From positions 149,420,779 to 149,484,778 of the forward strand of contig OZ018331.1 of the NCBI GenBank assembly GCA_963969495.1: 64,000 bases of DNA, written 5' to 3'. This stretch comes from Ceratothoa steindachneri. Its lineage: Eukaryota > Arthropoda > Malacostraca > Isopoda > Cymothoidae. Below the pieces are notes generated by a model. That model made no database searches and was not told where the DNA came from. It saw only the letters and a program-made list of their open reading frames with translations. The position numbers and the translations under genes are program-made. Below are positions 1 through 10,661 of the stretch, one piece after another. Each line of letters begins with the position of its first letter. The first letter of the stretch is position 1.

Positions 1-970
<970 letters not shown>

Positions 971-1096
971 TAGAGATCCATCGAGTCCTCCCCACACAAA
1001 GCAAAGACGGTGATCACAGATCCACACACACACATTCTGCAAAAGAAGAAAAAGATTAGACATAGGGGAGGGGAGGCGGACAACCAAACTACTACA

Positions 1097-1108
1097 TCCC
1101 TCCCAGCT
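1097..1108 (-). other. Polypurine tract (plus-strand primer)
   Basis: On the minus strand AGCTGGGAGGGA lies immediately before the 3' LTR start TGTAG. Its purine-rich 3' end sits in the expected position for the second-strand primer of an LTR retrotransposon. Confidence 0.75.
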
Positions 1109-1153
1109 AAATTCGCCTCACCTCACAATGTCTCAATCCCCATCTTCATTCAT

Positions 1154-4100
1154 TCACAATGCTTTCGACATCACCCAGTCATACTCTTTCACTCTGCCTC
1201 TCCTCCTAGTCACAGGTCCATCAACTGTCTCTATCATCTGTCGTAATGTCTCCTCATGTCTGTCCATGGCTCCTTCTCTATGTACTTCATCCACACACAC
1301 ATCCGACATTCCCTGACCAATCCCACTCAAATCCTCAACTAACCTCTCTACTACATCCATCAAACCTTCCCATTCTTTCATAGCATTTATCGACTCTTGT
1401 TCCAATTTCGCACTTATCCCATTTATACTCTCTTGCATAGACTCAGACTCATTCAACAGAAACTTACAAATACTGTACGTTCTATCATATACTCCATCTC
1501 GATCTTGCACAAACCCAGAAAACTCTCTCACATCACTCTCACCAAACTATTCCATCCATTCATCCTTTCTCAACCATTTGCTCTTACGCTTCCCCCTTCG
1601 ATGTTCAACTAACACTAACTGCTTCCCCTCTAAAGCACTAGCTATATCATCCACCATTTCACAGTCTTCCATTCTTTCAGACAGATATTCATTCACTGGA
1701 TGTTGCACCAAATATTGAGGAGGTTCACGCCACTTTCGCAACTGACCTTGATGCGCTCTACGTTCATCCAAACTTCCATCCTCTCATTCACGAACTATCA
1801 CATAACTTACCCCATTCGACCAAACCTTTCTTACTACAAACGGACCTTCAAATTTCTCTTTCAACTTATCCACATTCAGTCTACCTTTTGTCTCAATCTC
1901 CTTTAGTACTTTATCACCCACAGAAAAACTCTCAAACCTTTCATTCCCTTTTCTCCACAACTCACGATCCTTCTCACTAAGTCCCATATGTGGCCTAATC
2001 ATTCGTTCAAAGTTCATCAAATACTTACATGGTGACATTCCAATCGCCTTATGCACTGTCATGTTATACGCCCAAAGCACTCTTCCCAAACATTCATCCC
2101 ATTCTTTCCCATCTTTCACCATCAATCGTAACATCTCACTCAAAGTTCTTATCGTTCTTTCAGCCAAACCATTCGCACTAGGCATATACGGCGTCGTTCG
2201 CACATGATCTATTCCCCATTCACTCAACATCTCCTCAAAAGCACGTCCTACAAACTCAGGTCCATTGTCACTCAACATTCGCACAGGCTTACACATGCAC
2301 ATGGGCAGCATTCTCTCACTCACTTCTCTAGCAACAGTCAATGAAGATTTATTTGTCACAGGTGCAGCATACGCAAATTTGCTCTTATGATCCACCATCA
2401 CAATCATCCCTACATACCCTCTTGCAGTCCTCGGAAAAGACACGCAATCGATCGCTACCATTTCAAAGGGTTCATTCACACTCAACTTTAATACAGTTGG
2501 GGCGGCATACACTCTCTGATACTTTCTCTTCTGGCATACTTCACACGTAGTCGCTACATCCACGCAAATCTTTCTCAAAAAGGGACTAAATATACATCCT
2601 TTCATACATTCCCACAATTTATTCTTACCCATATGTCCAAACCTATCATGCACAATCTTCACCATTCCAATCGTGCCACACACGGAAAACACCGGAATAT
2701 ATACATCCTCATCATCTATACATTGCACAAAATATACTAAACCCTTGCACACTACAAACTTTCCAGCAAACCTTCTAAACTCTCTCAATATGCAACTCCA
2801 TTCATTCACAGGAACACTGGTCATCACGCTATCTTTCAATTCACGCACCATCGGACATGACTCTTGCATGCTCTCTATATCTTCAGCAGTCAACAGCTCT
2901 TCACTCAAATCGACACCTGCCACTCCTACAAATCCAGTTGAGCCTACAAGCTCACTCTGCAACTTCCCAACTGTTACACCATCTTTCAATAAACATTCAT
3001 TACATACATCCACAGAAATCCTATTCTTACGCAGAAAATCAATCCCAAACAGAAAACAATAAGGTAACTCATTCTCGCTTAGCACAACAAATTCATGCAA
3101 TATATCATTCAACTTCCCCATGCTTACAGACAAACTCACTTCCTCCCATGCCATAATACGTCCACTTCCGAGTCCACTTATCAAAACTGTCACACCTTTT
3201 CTAGAAACATTCAAACTCATATTGTCAGCATCATGCACCACCTTTGCATTCACCAAGGAAATTTGCGCACCTGTGTCAATCATTCCACAATAGCTCTTCC
3301 CATTCATAGTCAAGGTAACTTGCACTCTCTCTTCAAGTCCATGTTCACACATTATATTCAACACTTCGGTCTGTTCCACAAACACTTCTGCAGCATCCAA
3401 ACCTTCATCTTCACTAACAGGAACAATTCCTTCGCAAACGTAGTCAATCTCTCTTCTTACATAATTCTTCTTCTCAATCAGCCAATTATAATGCACACCA
3501 CTCAAACATTGCAGATGCAACTCACACCCATTCACTCGGTCTACACCTTTACCACGATACATCACTGGCTTCTCCACACCATAATGCACATATACTCTCA
3601 CACAAAACAGCTTACTCACTATCGCTAACACTTCCTGAAACATCATCACTCCTGGCATACACATACTTCTTAACTCTTTTCTTAACCTACTTGAATTTTC
3701 CATTCCCAATTGCTCTGGTCTCTTACACGCTTCTTCCATAACCACCTTTCGTAATGCATTCACACTTTCTGGCACCTTTTCAAGCAATCCATCTTTCACC
3801 AAATCTTGTAAACCATATAACACACTTTCAAACATAGAATCACCTCCACCCTTACATTTTCTTCCAACAACTACACCTGCTGGCAAATACTCAGGATTTA
3901 TGCTTACAACCTCACTCTCATTCAAACTACAAGGCAAACGTGACATCAAATCAGCAATCACATTCCTTTCACCTGGCAAATACTCAACCACAAAATCAAA
4001 ATCACTCAAATCCTCTATCGTCCTTGCAAGCCTACTATCAACTAACCTCATACGCTGCAAATACACTAGTGGCTGGTGATCTGTTCTCACTACAAACCGT

Positions 4101-6094
4101 ACTCCATACAGAAATGGTCGTAATGACTTGAGACAGAATCTTAACGCAGCCAGCTCTCTTTCAATCGTTGAATATGAACGCTCTGCCACACTAAACGCCT
4201 TGGAAACATACGCAATTACTCGCTTTCTTTCAACCCCATTCACAACTTGATCTTGCATCAAACATCCACCCATCGAATGACTACTTGCATCCGTATACAC
4301 TTCAAGCATTCCTGCATTTGTTCCATATGCTGGATACGCAAGTTCCACATCTTTTGCAACTTCCGCTTTTAACTTTTCAAACGCTGCATTCATAGAGTCA
4401 TTCCACTTAATCACAGCACTCTTCTTTTTCCCAGTCCATACACTCAACGGTTTCATTACACCTGAACAATCTTTCCTAAACTTTCTTCCAAACTCAACTA
4501 AACCAAGAAATCCACACAACTCTCTCACTGTGGTAGGCTTAGGAAAATTCCTAACCTTTCCCACAAACTTCTCCGATTTACGCAATCCAACCGCACTCAC
4601 TTTATGTCCTAAAAACTCAACTTCACTAGCAAACCATACACATTTAGACAACTTCACTTTCCTAAACTTTCTTCCAAACTCAACTAAACCAAGAAATCCA
4701 CACAACTCTCTCACTGTGGTAGGCTTAGGAAAATTCCTAACCTTTCCCACAAACTTCTCCGATTTACGCAATCCAACCGCACTCACTTTATGTCCTAAAA
4801 ACTCAACTTCACTAGCAAACCATACACATTTAGACAACTTCACTTTCACACCAACCTCTTCCAACTTTCTTAAAACATCATTCACCAAGGTCATATGTTC
4901 TTCCATGTTCTCACTCATCACCAAAATATCATCCAAAAACACTCGTACATTCTTACACGGAAAACCACTCAACTCTACATTCATAGCACGCTGAAAAGCA
5001 GCTGGGGCGTTCGCCAACCCAAAGCTCAGGTTTCTGAACTGATAATGGCGCTTTGAGGTAGAGAACGCCGTAATAGGTCTACTCTCTTCAGCCACAGGCA
5101 TCTGGTAGTATCCACGTACCAGATCCATCTTAGAAAACACTTTCATTCCATACATACTGTACACACATTCAGACACAATACTCATAGGAAACTTGTCTTT
5201 CAACGTTCGTTCATTCACTCTTCTATAGTCAATACACAGTCGCAAACGTCCATCTGGCTTTCGTACAGGTACAATCGGATTAGTCCAGGCACTCACACTC
5301 GGCTCAATCACGCCAATTCTCTCTAATTCCTCACACTGTTCCTCAATCTCTTGAGCCACAGGGGCACGGAAATGACGAGGCCTTTGATATATTGGCATAT
5401 CGTCGCTCAAAATTATTTTGAACTCAGGCAAGCGAGCGTTGCCAAAGTCCTCATCCCCTTGACTCAAAGCACCTCTCCTATTCCACAACATCCTGCAAAC
5501 TTTTTGCTTCTCACATTCACTCAACTTTTCTTCCAATTTCACTTGCTCAATCAAATCTTCATACTTCCAAACATTCGACGTTACACTCACGGAAAACACA
5601 TTTGCGTTCACCACATGCATATCATTCTCCATATTCACCACTGTATTTAACACACCCAATTTATCTCCCACTTGCACTCCTCTAAGACTCTTCCTTCGCA
5701 GATCAGGCCAAACTTGCATGCAGACACGCGGATCTTTCATATCAATTATACCATCAAACACATGCACCACTCGCCTTAATCGATAGTTCGCAGCACTACC
5801 ATCCAAGACATAAATATTCCCATCATTCTCATTTATCTCGACATCCGAATTCCATCCAATTCTTACACTCAATGTTTCATTCTGCTTGACAGCCACACTC
5901 TCAATCGCATATACCTCCAGACCTTTCATGATGTTCACTCTCACACTTCCATCTGGATTCACATACCATTGAAACTTCATACTTCCATCCTTCTTACATT
6001 CAATCATCTCTAAATCAGGGTGAATCACAATACCATTCGCTTTCAAAAACTTATAACCTAATAGCATGTCATACTTGCACCTTCTACAACACAA
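1154..6094 (-). pseudogene. pol: Gypsy-type pol: RT, RNase H, OTU-like, second retropepsin, integrase
   Basis: One frame runs leftward from about 6100. It completes the first protease, then shows RT (about 5400-4850, catalytic FLDD near 4940), RNase H (YTDAS near 4300, ERELAA near 4180, TDHQPL near 4080), an OTU-like domain (about 3860-3460), a second retropepsin with IDTGAQ (about 3330-2980), and integrase. The integrase has an HH-CC zinc finger (about 2680-2530), a D,D35E core (about 2450-2150) and a GPF motif near 1830. An in-frame TGA at 1784-1786 and a TAG near 1545 interrupt a tail that continues in the same frame to 1154. The last 125 residues are charged and heptad-like, possibly a coiled coil, with no visible envelope features. 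A 62-codon duplication (4471-4846) doubles the RT-RNase H connection. The order RT-RH-IN is Ty3/gypsy type. The OTU-like and second protease modules are unusual additions. Confidence 0.88.
4471..4846 (-). repeat. 186-bp in-frame tandem duplication within pol
   Basis: Bases 4471-4660 and 4657-4846 are identical by eye with a period of exactly 186 bp, or 62 codons, so the reading frame is kept. The unit encodes the end of the RT palm/thumb, including FLGHKVS and the ELCGFLGLVEFGRKFRK stretch. A normal gypsy RT has one copy. The lack of divergence means that it is very young or an assembly error. Confidence 0.95.
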
Positions 6095-6428
6095 AATTCA
6101 TCTTCATTCATCCGGACACCGGCAATCAAAACACTCTCTCTAAACCTTGCAACAATCGGCACATCCTGTTCACCTAATCCAGTCAAATGATATCCACGAT
6201 CCTTAACTTCACTTACTTTCATTCCTACAAATGCTTCATAGTACACCACATTCACCTTACATCCTGTATCAATCAATGCACTAACTTCTCGTTCTCCACA
6301 CTTAATTTTAACACACATACACCTATTCACTCTCTGACCCCAATTCACTCCACGATTTGACAATCCTTCTCTCACATTCATCACTTGAACTCTAGAGAAT
6401 TCCCCAGAAGGAACCCTCTCATTCCTTA
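6058..6428 (-). pseudogene. pro: First retropepsin domain (PR1), reached by -1 frameshift from gag
   Basis: The frame is open from the gag frameshift site without needing its own ATG. The apparent start at 6384 is a GTG inside this open stretch. It encodes an aspartic protease with the active-site motif ALIDTG (about 6270) and a downstream hydrophobic strand ending in FCVVEGA (about 6100), then stops at 6058. The expected continuation, YDMLLGYKFLKANG, lies in the next frame, which is the pol frame. No canonical slippery heptamer is visible in that short overlap, so a one-base indel is more likely than a second programmed shift. Confidence 0.82.
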
Positions 6429-6435
6429 GTTTCCC
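6394..6435 (-). promoter_or_regulatory. Programmed -1 ribosomal frameshift signal at the end of gag
   Basis: On the minus strand the last gag codons are caG GGA AAC taa, so a canonical X XXY YYZ slippery heptamer (GGGAAAC, 6435-6429) directly precedes the gag stop. A 9-nt spacer (6428-6420) leads to a 10-bp stem (6419-6410 with 6403-6394; two G-U pairs) closed by a 6-nt loop (6409-6404). The protease frame is exactly -1 to gag and is open through this point. Heptamer, spacer length and stem-loop all match the known design for retroviral gag-pro/pol frameshifting. Confidence 0.88.
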
Positions 6436-8126
6436 TGAGTCGTATCCTCTCGATTTCTTGCATCATTCCCATCCATTCTTTCATTCATGCATCTTTCTCC
6501 GGTCCTACACAACCTTGTTGCATGACCTACTATTCCGCATATACCACAGGTAGCTCTTGGACTGGCACACATCCTGGCATAATGCCCTATCTGCCCACAA
6601 TTACCACACACTCCAGGTCCACTCATCTTTACTCGACCACCCTCCCTGCAATCTCGTACTAAGTGGCCCATTCTTCCACATCCATAACACGCTCTTTCCC
6701 TCGCACGACTACAATCTTTTATCATGTGCCCCATTTGTCCACAGCCAAAGCAACTTCCTTGTGACCAGCGACAGTCAACCCTCATATGCCCAACTTTCTT
6801 GCACCTCAGACACCTAGGCTCATTTACTCTAGATCTACTGTCATTCCTACCATTTGTGCGACCACTATTTCGACCATTCTGAACCCTACTCCACCCATTC
6901 CGACTCTCACTCCTACTTTTACTCCCTCTCGGTTGGCGGCCAACATACACACTCTGTTGTTCATTCTGCCCGCTGTAATAATTTTCCAAAAATCTAGACA
7001 TCACTTCGATCGGGTTCTCTGTCAATGCGTCCCGATATGACCGGAACTGGGGCAACTTACTGATACTTGAGTTGCGCACAGTGTGAATCGAGGCCTCCTC
7101 CCTTCCATAATCCTCAAATTCACGGTCCTCTAACATCTCCAGTACATCCTTCCATAGCAATCTTTCACCAGCCCATTTCATCTTCTCTTTCCTCTTATAC
7201 ATCACATACTCACTCACTTCATTCGGAACCGTATTTAAAAACTTCTTCATCAGCTCCTTATTCCCATTTATTCCGTCATCTCCAAATCTCATTTGTGCCA
7301 AGGACTCTAAGCGATGCGCATAAGAATTCACATCCTCATTCTTCGCCATTCTCGCTTCCTCAAACCCATTTGTTTTCTTATACTTCACACTTGTCTTCAT
7401 CCTCTTACAGTGCTCTATTATTCTCTCTTTCATAACCTCCCATTTAGGCTCACCCACGCTCATAATCGTCCGGTAAAAATCCTTCATATGCCCATCCAGA
7501 AACTCGCACAACTCTTTCACCCAAAACCTATTATTCTCTCCAAATTTTTCCTTACAATAATTTTCATACTCTTTCAAAAACACTTTCACATCTTTTGCTC
7601 CTTCCATTCTAAACTTACTTAACTTTGGCACTTCTCTGATCAGTATACTCCGATGAACCTCAGCATCACTTTCACTATCACTCATTTCTCTCCCACTTTC
7701 ACTCATGCCTTCATTCGAGCTGAAATATAAGGAGTCAATACTAGCCAGTCGGGTCCTTTCCTGTCGGTCTGGGCATCTAGTCTTTGGGGTCTTCTTTTTT
7801 CGATGCCTAGTCATTTGCAGGGGTTCCTTTATGCCTGTCAATCCCTTTTTATCAGTCATGTCAATTCCAAGTGGAGTCGAGGCCACACCCCCACCAATTG
7901 CACCTGATTCTCCCATTTTCTCATTCAGCATTCTCATCAATCTTTCCTCCATTCGCACCTCACTGTCTTTAATCGTCTCTTCCATTCTCACTTCCATCTC
8001 CCTCATTTTCCTTTTCAAACTATCATTCTCTTCTCTCAAATGCGCATTTTCTCTGTCTTTCTGCCGCACTAACTCATTTAGTCTTCTCATCTCCAACTCC
8101 ATGGTCCCAATCTGTTCCTCCTCCAT
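6426..8126 (-). CDS. gag: Gag with N-terminal coiled coil and five CCHC zinc knuckles
   Basis: The 566-residue frame is intact from an ATG at 8126. An in-frame TTG further up (8168) is not needed. The first 80 residues are highly charged with heptad spacing (LNELVRQKDRE, LREENDSLKRKM), which predicts a coiled coil. The middle is a capsid-like region. Residues of about 438-546 hold five consecutive C-x2-C-x4-H-x4-C knuckles: CLRC, CFGC, CYGC, CGNC and CGIC, each with GH at the third position. One or two are usual in gypsy gag. The frame ends in a -1 slippery site and TAA. It would package element RNA into cytoplasmic particles. Confidence 0.9.
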   Translation of the reverse strand: MEEEQIGTMELEMRRLNELVRQKDRENAHLREENDSLKRKMREMEVRMEETIKDSEVRMEERLMRMLNEKMGESGAIGGGVASTPLGIDMTDKKGLTGIKEPLQMTRHRKKKTPKTRCPDRQERTRLASIDSLYFSSNEGMSESGREMSDSESDAEVHRSILIREVPKLSKFRMEGAKDVKVFLKEYENYCKEKFGENNRFWVKELCEFLDGHMKDFYRTIMSVGEPKWEVMKERIIEHCKRMKTSVKYKKTNGFEEARMAKNEDVNSYAHRLESLAQMRFGDDGINGNKELMKKFLNTVPNEVSEYVMYKRKEKMKWAGERLLWKDVLEMLEDREFEDYGREEASIHTVRNSSISKLPQFRSYRDALTENPIEVMSRFLENYYSGQNEQQSVYVGRQPRGSKSRSESRNGWSRVQNGRNSGRTNGRNDSRSRVNEPRCLRCKKVGHMRVDCRWSQGSCFGCGQMGHMIKDCSRARERACYGCGRMGHLVRDCREGGRVKMSGPGVCGNCGQIGHYARMCASPRATCGICGIVGHATRLCRTGERCMNERMDGNDARNREDTTQGN

Positions 8127-8178
8127 TAGGGACAAAAGACACAGGCTCTCACTCCTCTCCTTCCTCAAAGCACCGGGC

Positions 8179-8197
8179 AGTCCCTATTCGGGCGGCA
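8179..8197 (-). other. Primer binding site, tRNA-Lys-like
   Basis: Read on the minus strand, TGCCGCCCGAATAGGGACT lies six bases inside the 5' LTR end. It differs at two positions from the Lys (UUU) primer site familiar from lentiviruses (TGGCGCCCGAACAGGGACT). The position is right for minus-strand priming. The match to the host tRNA itself cannot be checked here. Confidence 0.7.
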
Positions 8198-8203
8198 AAA
8201 ATA

Positions 8204-8413
8204 TGTAGCGGCGGGATCGCGAGTCCCCAGCCAAAAGTTCCCCCCGCCCTGACAAGGTCCGCTCGGTGGTTCAAGAAGAGGGTATTGAGGAGAGAGAGTA
8301 TTTTCTAAATTTAATTTACACACAAAAAAAGAAATCAACCACAACCCCAGAAAACAAAAATGTAAATTTACCCAATTTCCAAAATATTGACTATCTTTAA
8401 CCACAACCAAAGA

Positions 8414-8510
<97 letters not shown>

Positions 8511-9265
8511 GGCCTTACAACTTTACCCTGGCCACACACACGCAAATAAGGAAATGTTTAGGGCTTCACAACCAGATTGCCCAGTGCCACCATGTGAGTC
8601 TGTTCAACTTTCTTCAGCTCTGGGAGCGCTATTACCGGTATGGGAGGGGGGGGGGAAAGGGAGGCGGGCCCGCTTTCTTGAGGGAAGAGAGGTTCCCTTT
8701 TCTTAAGGGACTGGAAGTTCAACTTCAGCCAAGGCGAATGATTCGCACTCAAGGATGAGGAAGTGGTGGCTCCAGTCAGAGCGGAAAGTGCGAGGGCTCA
8801 GGCCCCAATCGATGCGTCCCTTTACTGCCACACGAGAGTTAAGATTGGCTTCAGCCGTCTTCGAAAGCCAGATGTCGACGACAATCGGTACCACGGAACT
8901 GGAAAAGAGAAGGCACATTCAGTCACCTATTCACTGCCACACTCAAACATCTTTACTCCTAACTCATTCAACCATATCCACTCTCACACAATCTTCACTC
9001 ACCTATCTTGCGTCTAGGCGGCTCTTCCTTCCTCAGTCACAAACTTTACTTCCAAACTTTTACCTACACTTTCTAAAGAAAAATATTTGCTGAAAGAATC
9101 CGCCTAAAAAGAAAACAGGAGATGAATGGGGGAGCACGATAGAGATCCATCGAGTCCTCCCCACACAAAGCAAAGACGGTGATCACAGATCCACACACAC
9201 ACATTCTGCAAAAGAAGAAAAAGATTAGACATAGGGGAGGGGAGGCGGACAACCAAACTACTACA
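8204..9265 (-). repeat. 5' LTR, 1062 bp with internal microsatellite
   Basis: The borders are TGTAG at 8204 and CTACA at 9265, a perfect 5-bp inverted repeat with the TG..CA ends typical of LTRs. It is flanked inside by the primer site and outside by interrupted I-clade sequence. It contains a (TA)n tract at 8409-8506 and about 530 bp (8507-9034) not seen in the 3' LTR remnant. The length is therefore only certain for this copy. Confidence 0.83.
8409..8506. repeat. (TA)n microsatellite within the LTR
   Basis: About 98 bp of uninterrupted TA dinucleotide inside the 1062-bp LTR. Confidence 0.97.
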
Positions 9266-10203
9266 GCAATACACCACTCGGTACGGGAGATTACGTGACG
9301 TACCCGGTTCGGAGACCGGATTGTGATCTATAGCGACTCACAAAGCGCCCTGAGTGCTCTCGGGGCATTGGAATCTCCGCATCCCCTGGTTCGCGATATC
9401 CGTGACGCCACGGTTTTGGCGAGCCGGGCAGATGTCGAGATTATCTTCTGCTGGGTTCCTGGAAATGTAGGAATTGCGGGGAATGAGGGCGCTAAAAAGT
9501 CCGCGAGGACTCAGCGACCGGACCAGCGTTTCGCTCTTCCTCACACCGACTACATGGCAGGAATACGGGCAGCTCTTCGGACTGCTTGGCAAAGAAGATG
9601 GGAGACGGTCGAAGGGAACTTAAAGTTGCGTGCCATTGCGCCGCGACTGTTCTCATGGACCTATCCCCCAATGCCGCGGCGGTTTCAGGTTGCTTTCTGT
9701 CGTCTTCGAATCGGACACACTCGTGTGACGGATCGCTACTTGATGGAGCGCTCGCATGCGCCCTATTGTAACGACTGCGTCGTCCCCCAGACTGTTCGGC
9801 ATATTCTTGTCGAATGTCCCAGTCTGGGTGATCTTCGCGCACGATACCTGTCTCGGTACCGGGATGGGCGGGGTCGCTACCGCCTGTCCCTTGTACTCGG
9901 GACGAGTGCGTGCTCTATGACTGGTGGACTTATTGACTTTTTGGGGGAGGCCGGCCTTCTCCCCTTTATTTAAGGTTCCTTTTTTTTGTTATTGTTTTGT
10001 TTGTAGGTTGCACTCTCCTGCACCGGGGTGAGGGGGACCTCCCCCCGCTGCCGGAGATTGCTTCGATTGTTAAGTTTTTCCAATTTATATCATTGTTAAG
10101 TTTTCATATTTTTACTTTAAGTAGCCTAGTTCTAGGCTGTCGTGTTTTTCGGCGACTTATGCCCAAGTGGGTAGTTGCCAGATGGGCTCCATAAAAAAAA
10201 AAA
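9266..10203 (+). mobile_element. I-clade non-LTR element copy A, 3' end (RNase H to A-tail)
   Basis: An open frame at 9323-9973 encodes the second half of an RNase H domain (YSDSQSAL, WVPGNVGIAGNE, where copy D has GHVGI) and a C-terminal CNDC..H..C finger (CNDCVVPQTVRHILVEC). It is followed by the 3' UTR with palindrome AGCCTA-GTTC-TAGGCT (10123-10138), the conserved terminal block, and an A-run at 10191-10203. The 5' side is cut by the LTR retrotransposon at 9265/9266. The rest of the copy should lie left of the window. Confidence 0.9.
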
Positions 10204-10661
10204 ATCATACATCTCCCACAACTTTCTCTGTTCAGCCTCTAATTTCACAGGGTAGATGCTGACCTTCTCAGCCAACTATCCCAGATCGGGGCTGAGGGGG
10301 GAGGGGACAATGTTCCCTAACCCCTGAGCTCCGGTCTGGGGCGGTTGGTTTTTAACAACCTGCTTCATCCCCACCCATACCTTCCTCACATCCCTTTTTC
10401 TCTCCTCTTCACAATCTATCTTTTTTACGCCACCTCCAAGGTGGAGCCGCCATGCCGATGGACTGCCAGGCCACCAGGCGGGAGGGGTGGTCCCAAATGG
10501 CGGCGCCTGGCTCTGCCGGGCTTGTAAGCACCTCGCAGTGCGGGCTACTGCGAGAGGTGATGCGCGATTGCGTCTCGTGATACAAATAGGGTCACCATGC
10601 CCAATGATGAATATCAAATAAAACCCCAACCCTCAACTTTCCCTGTAACATCAACAGAGCC

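Noticed and set aside
1154..1531. An env gene downstream of integrase
   Set aside because: It is in frame with pol and has no signal peptide, membrane segment or cleavage site; charged heptad-like residues only.
6058..6110. A second programmed frameshift between protease and RT
   Set aside because: The two frames overlap by about 40 nt but no X XXY YYZ heptamer lies in the overlap in the right phase; a one-base indel explains it better.
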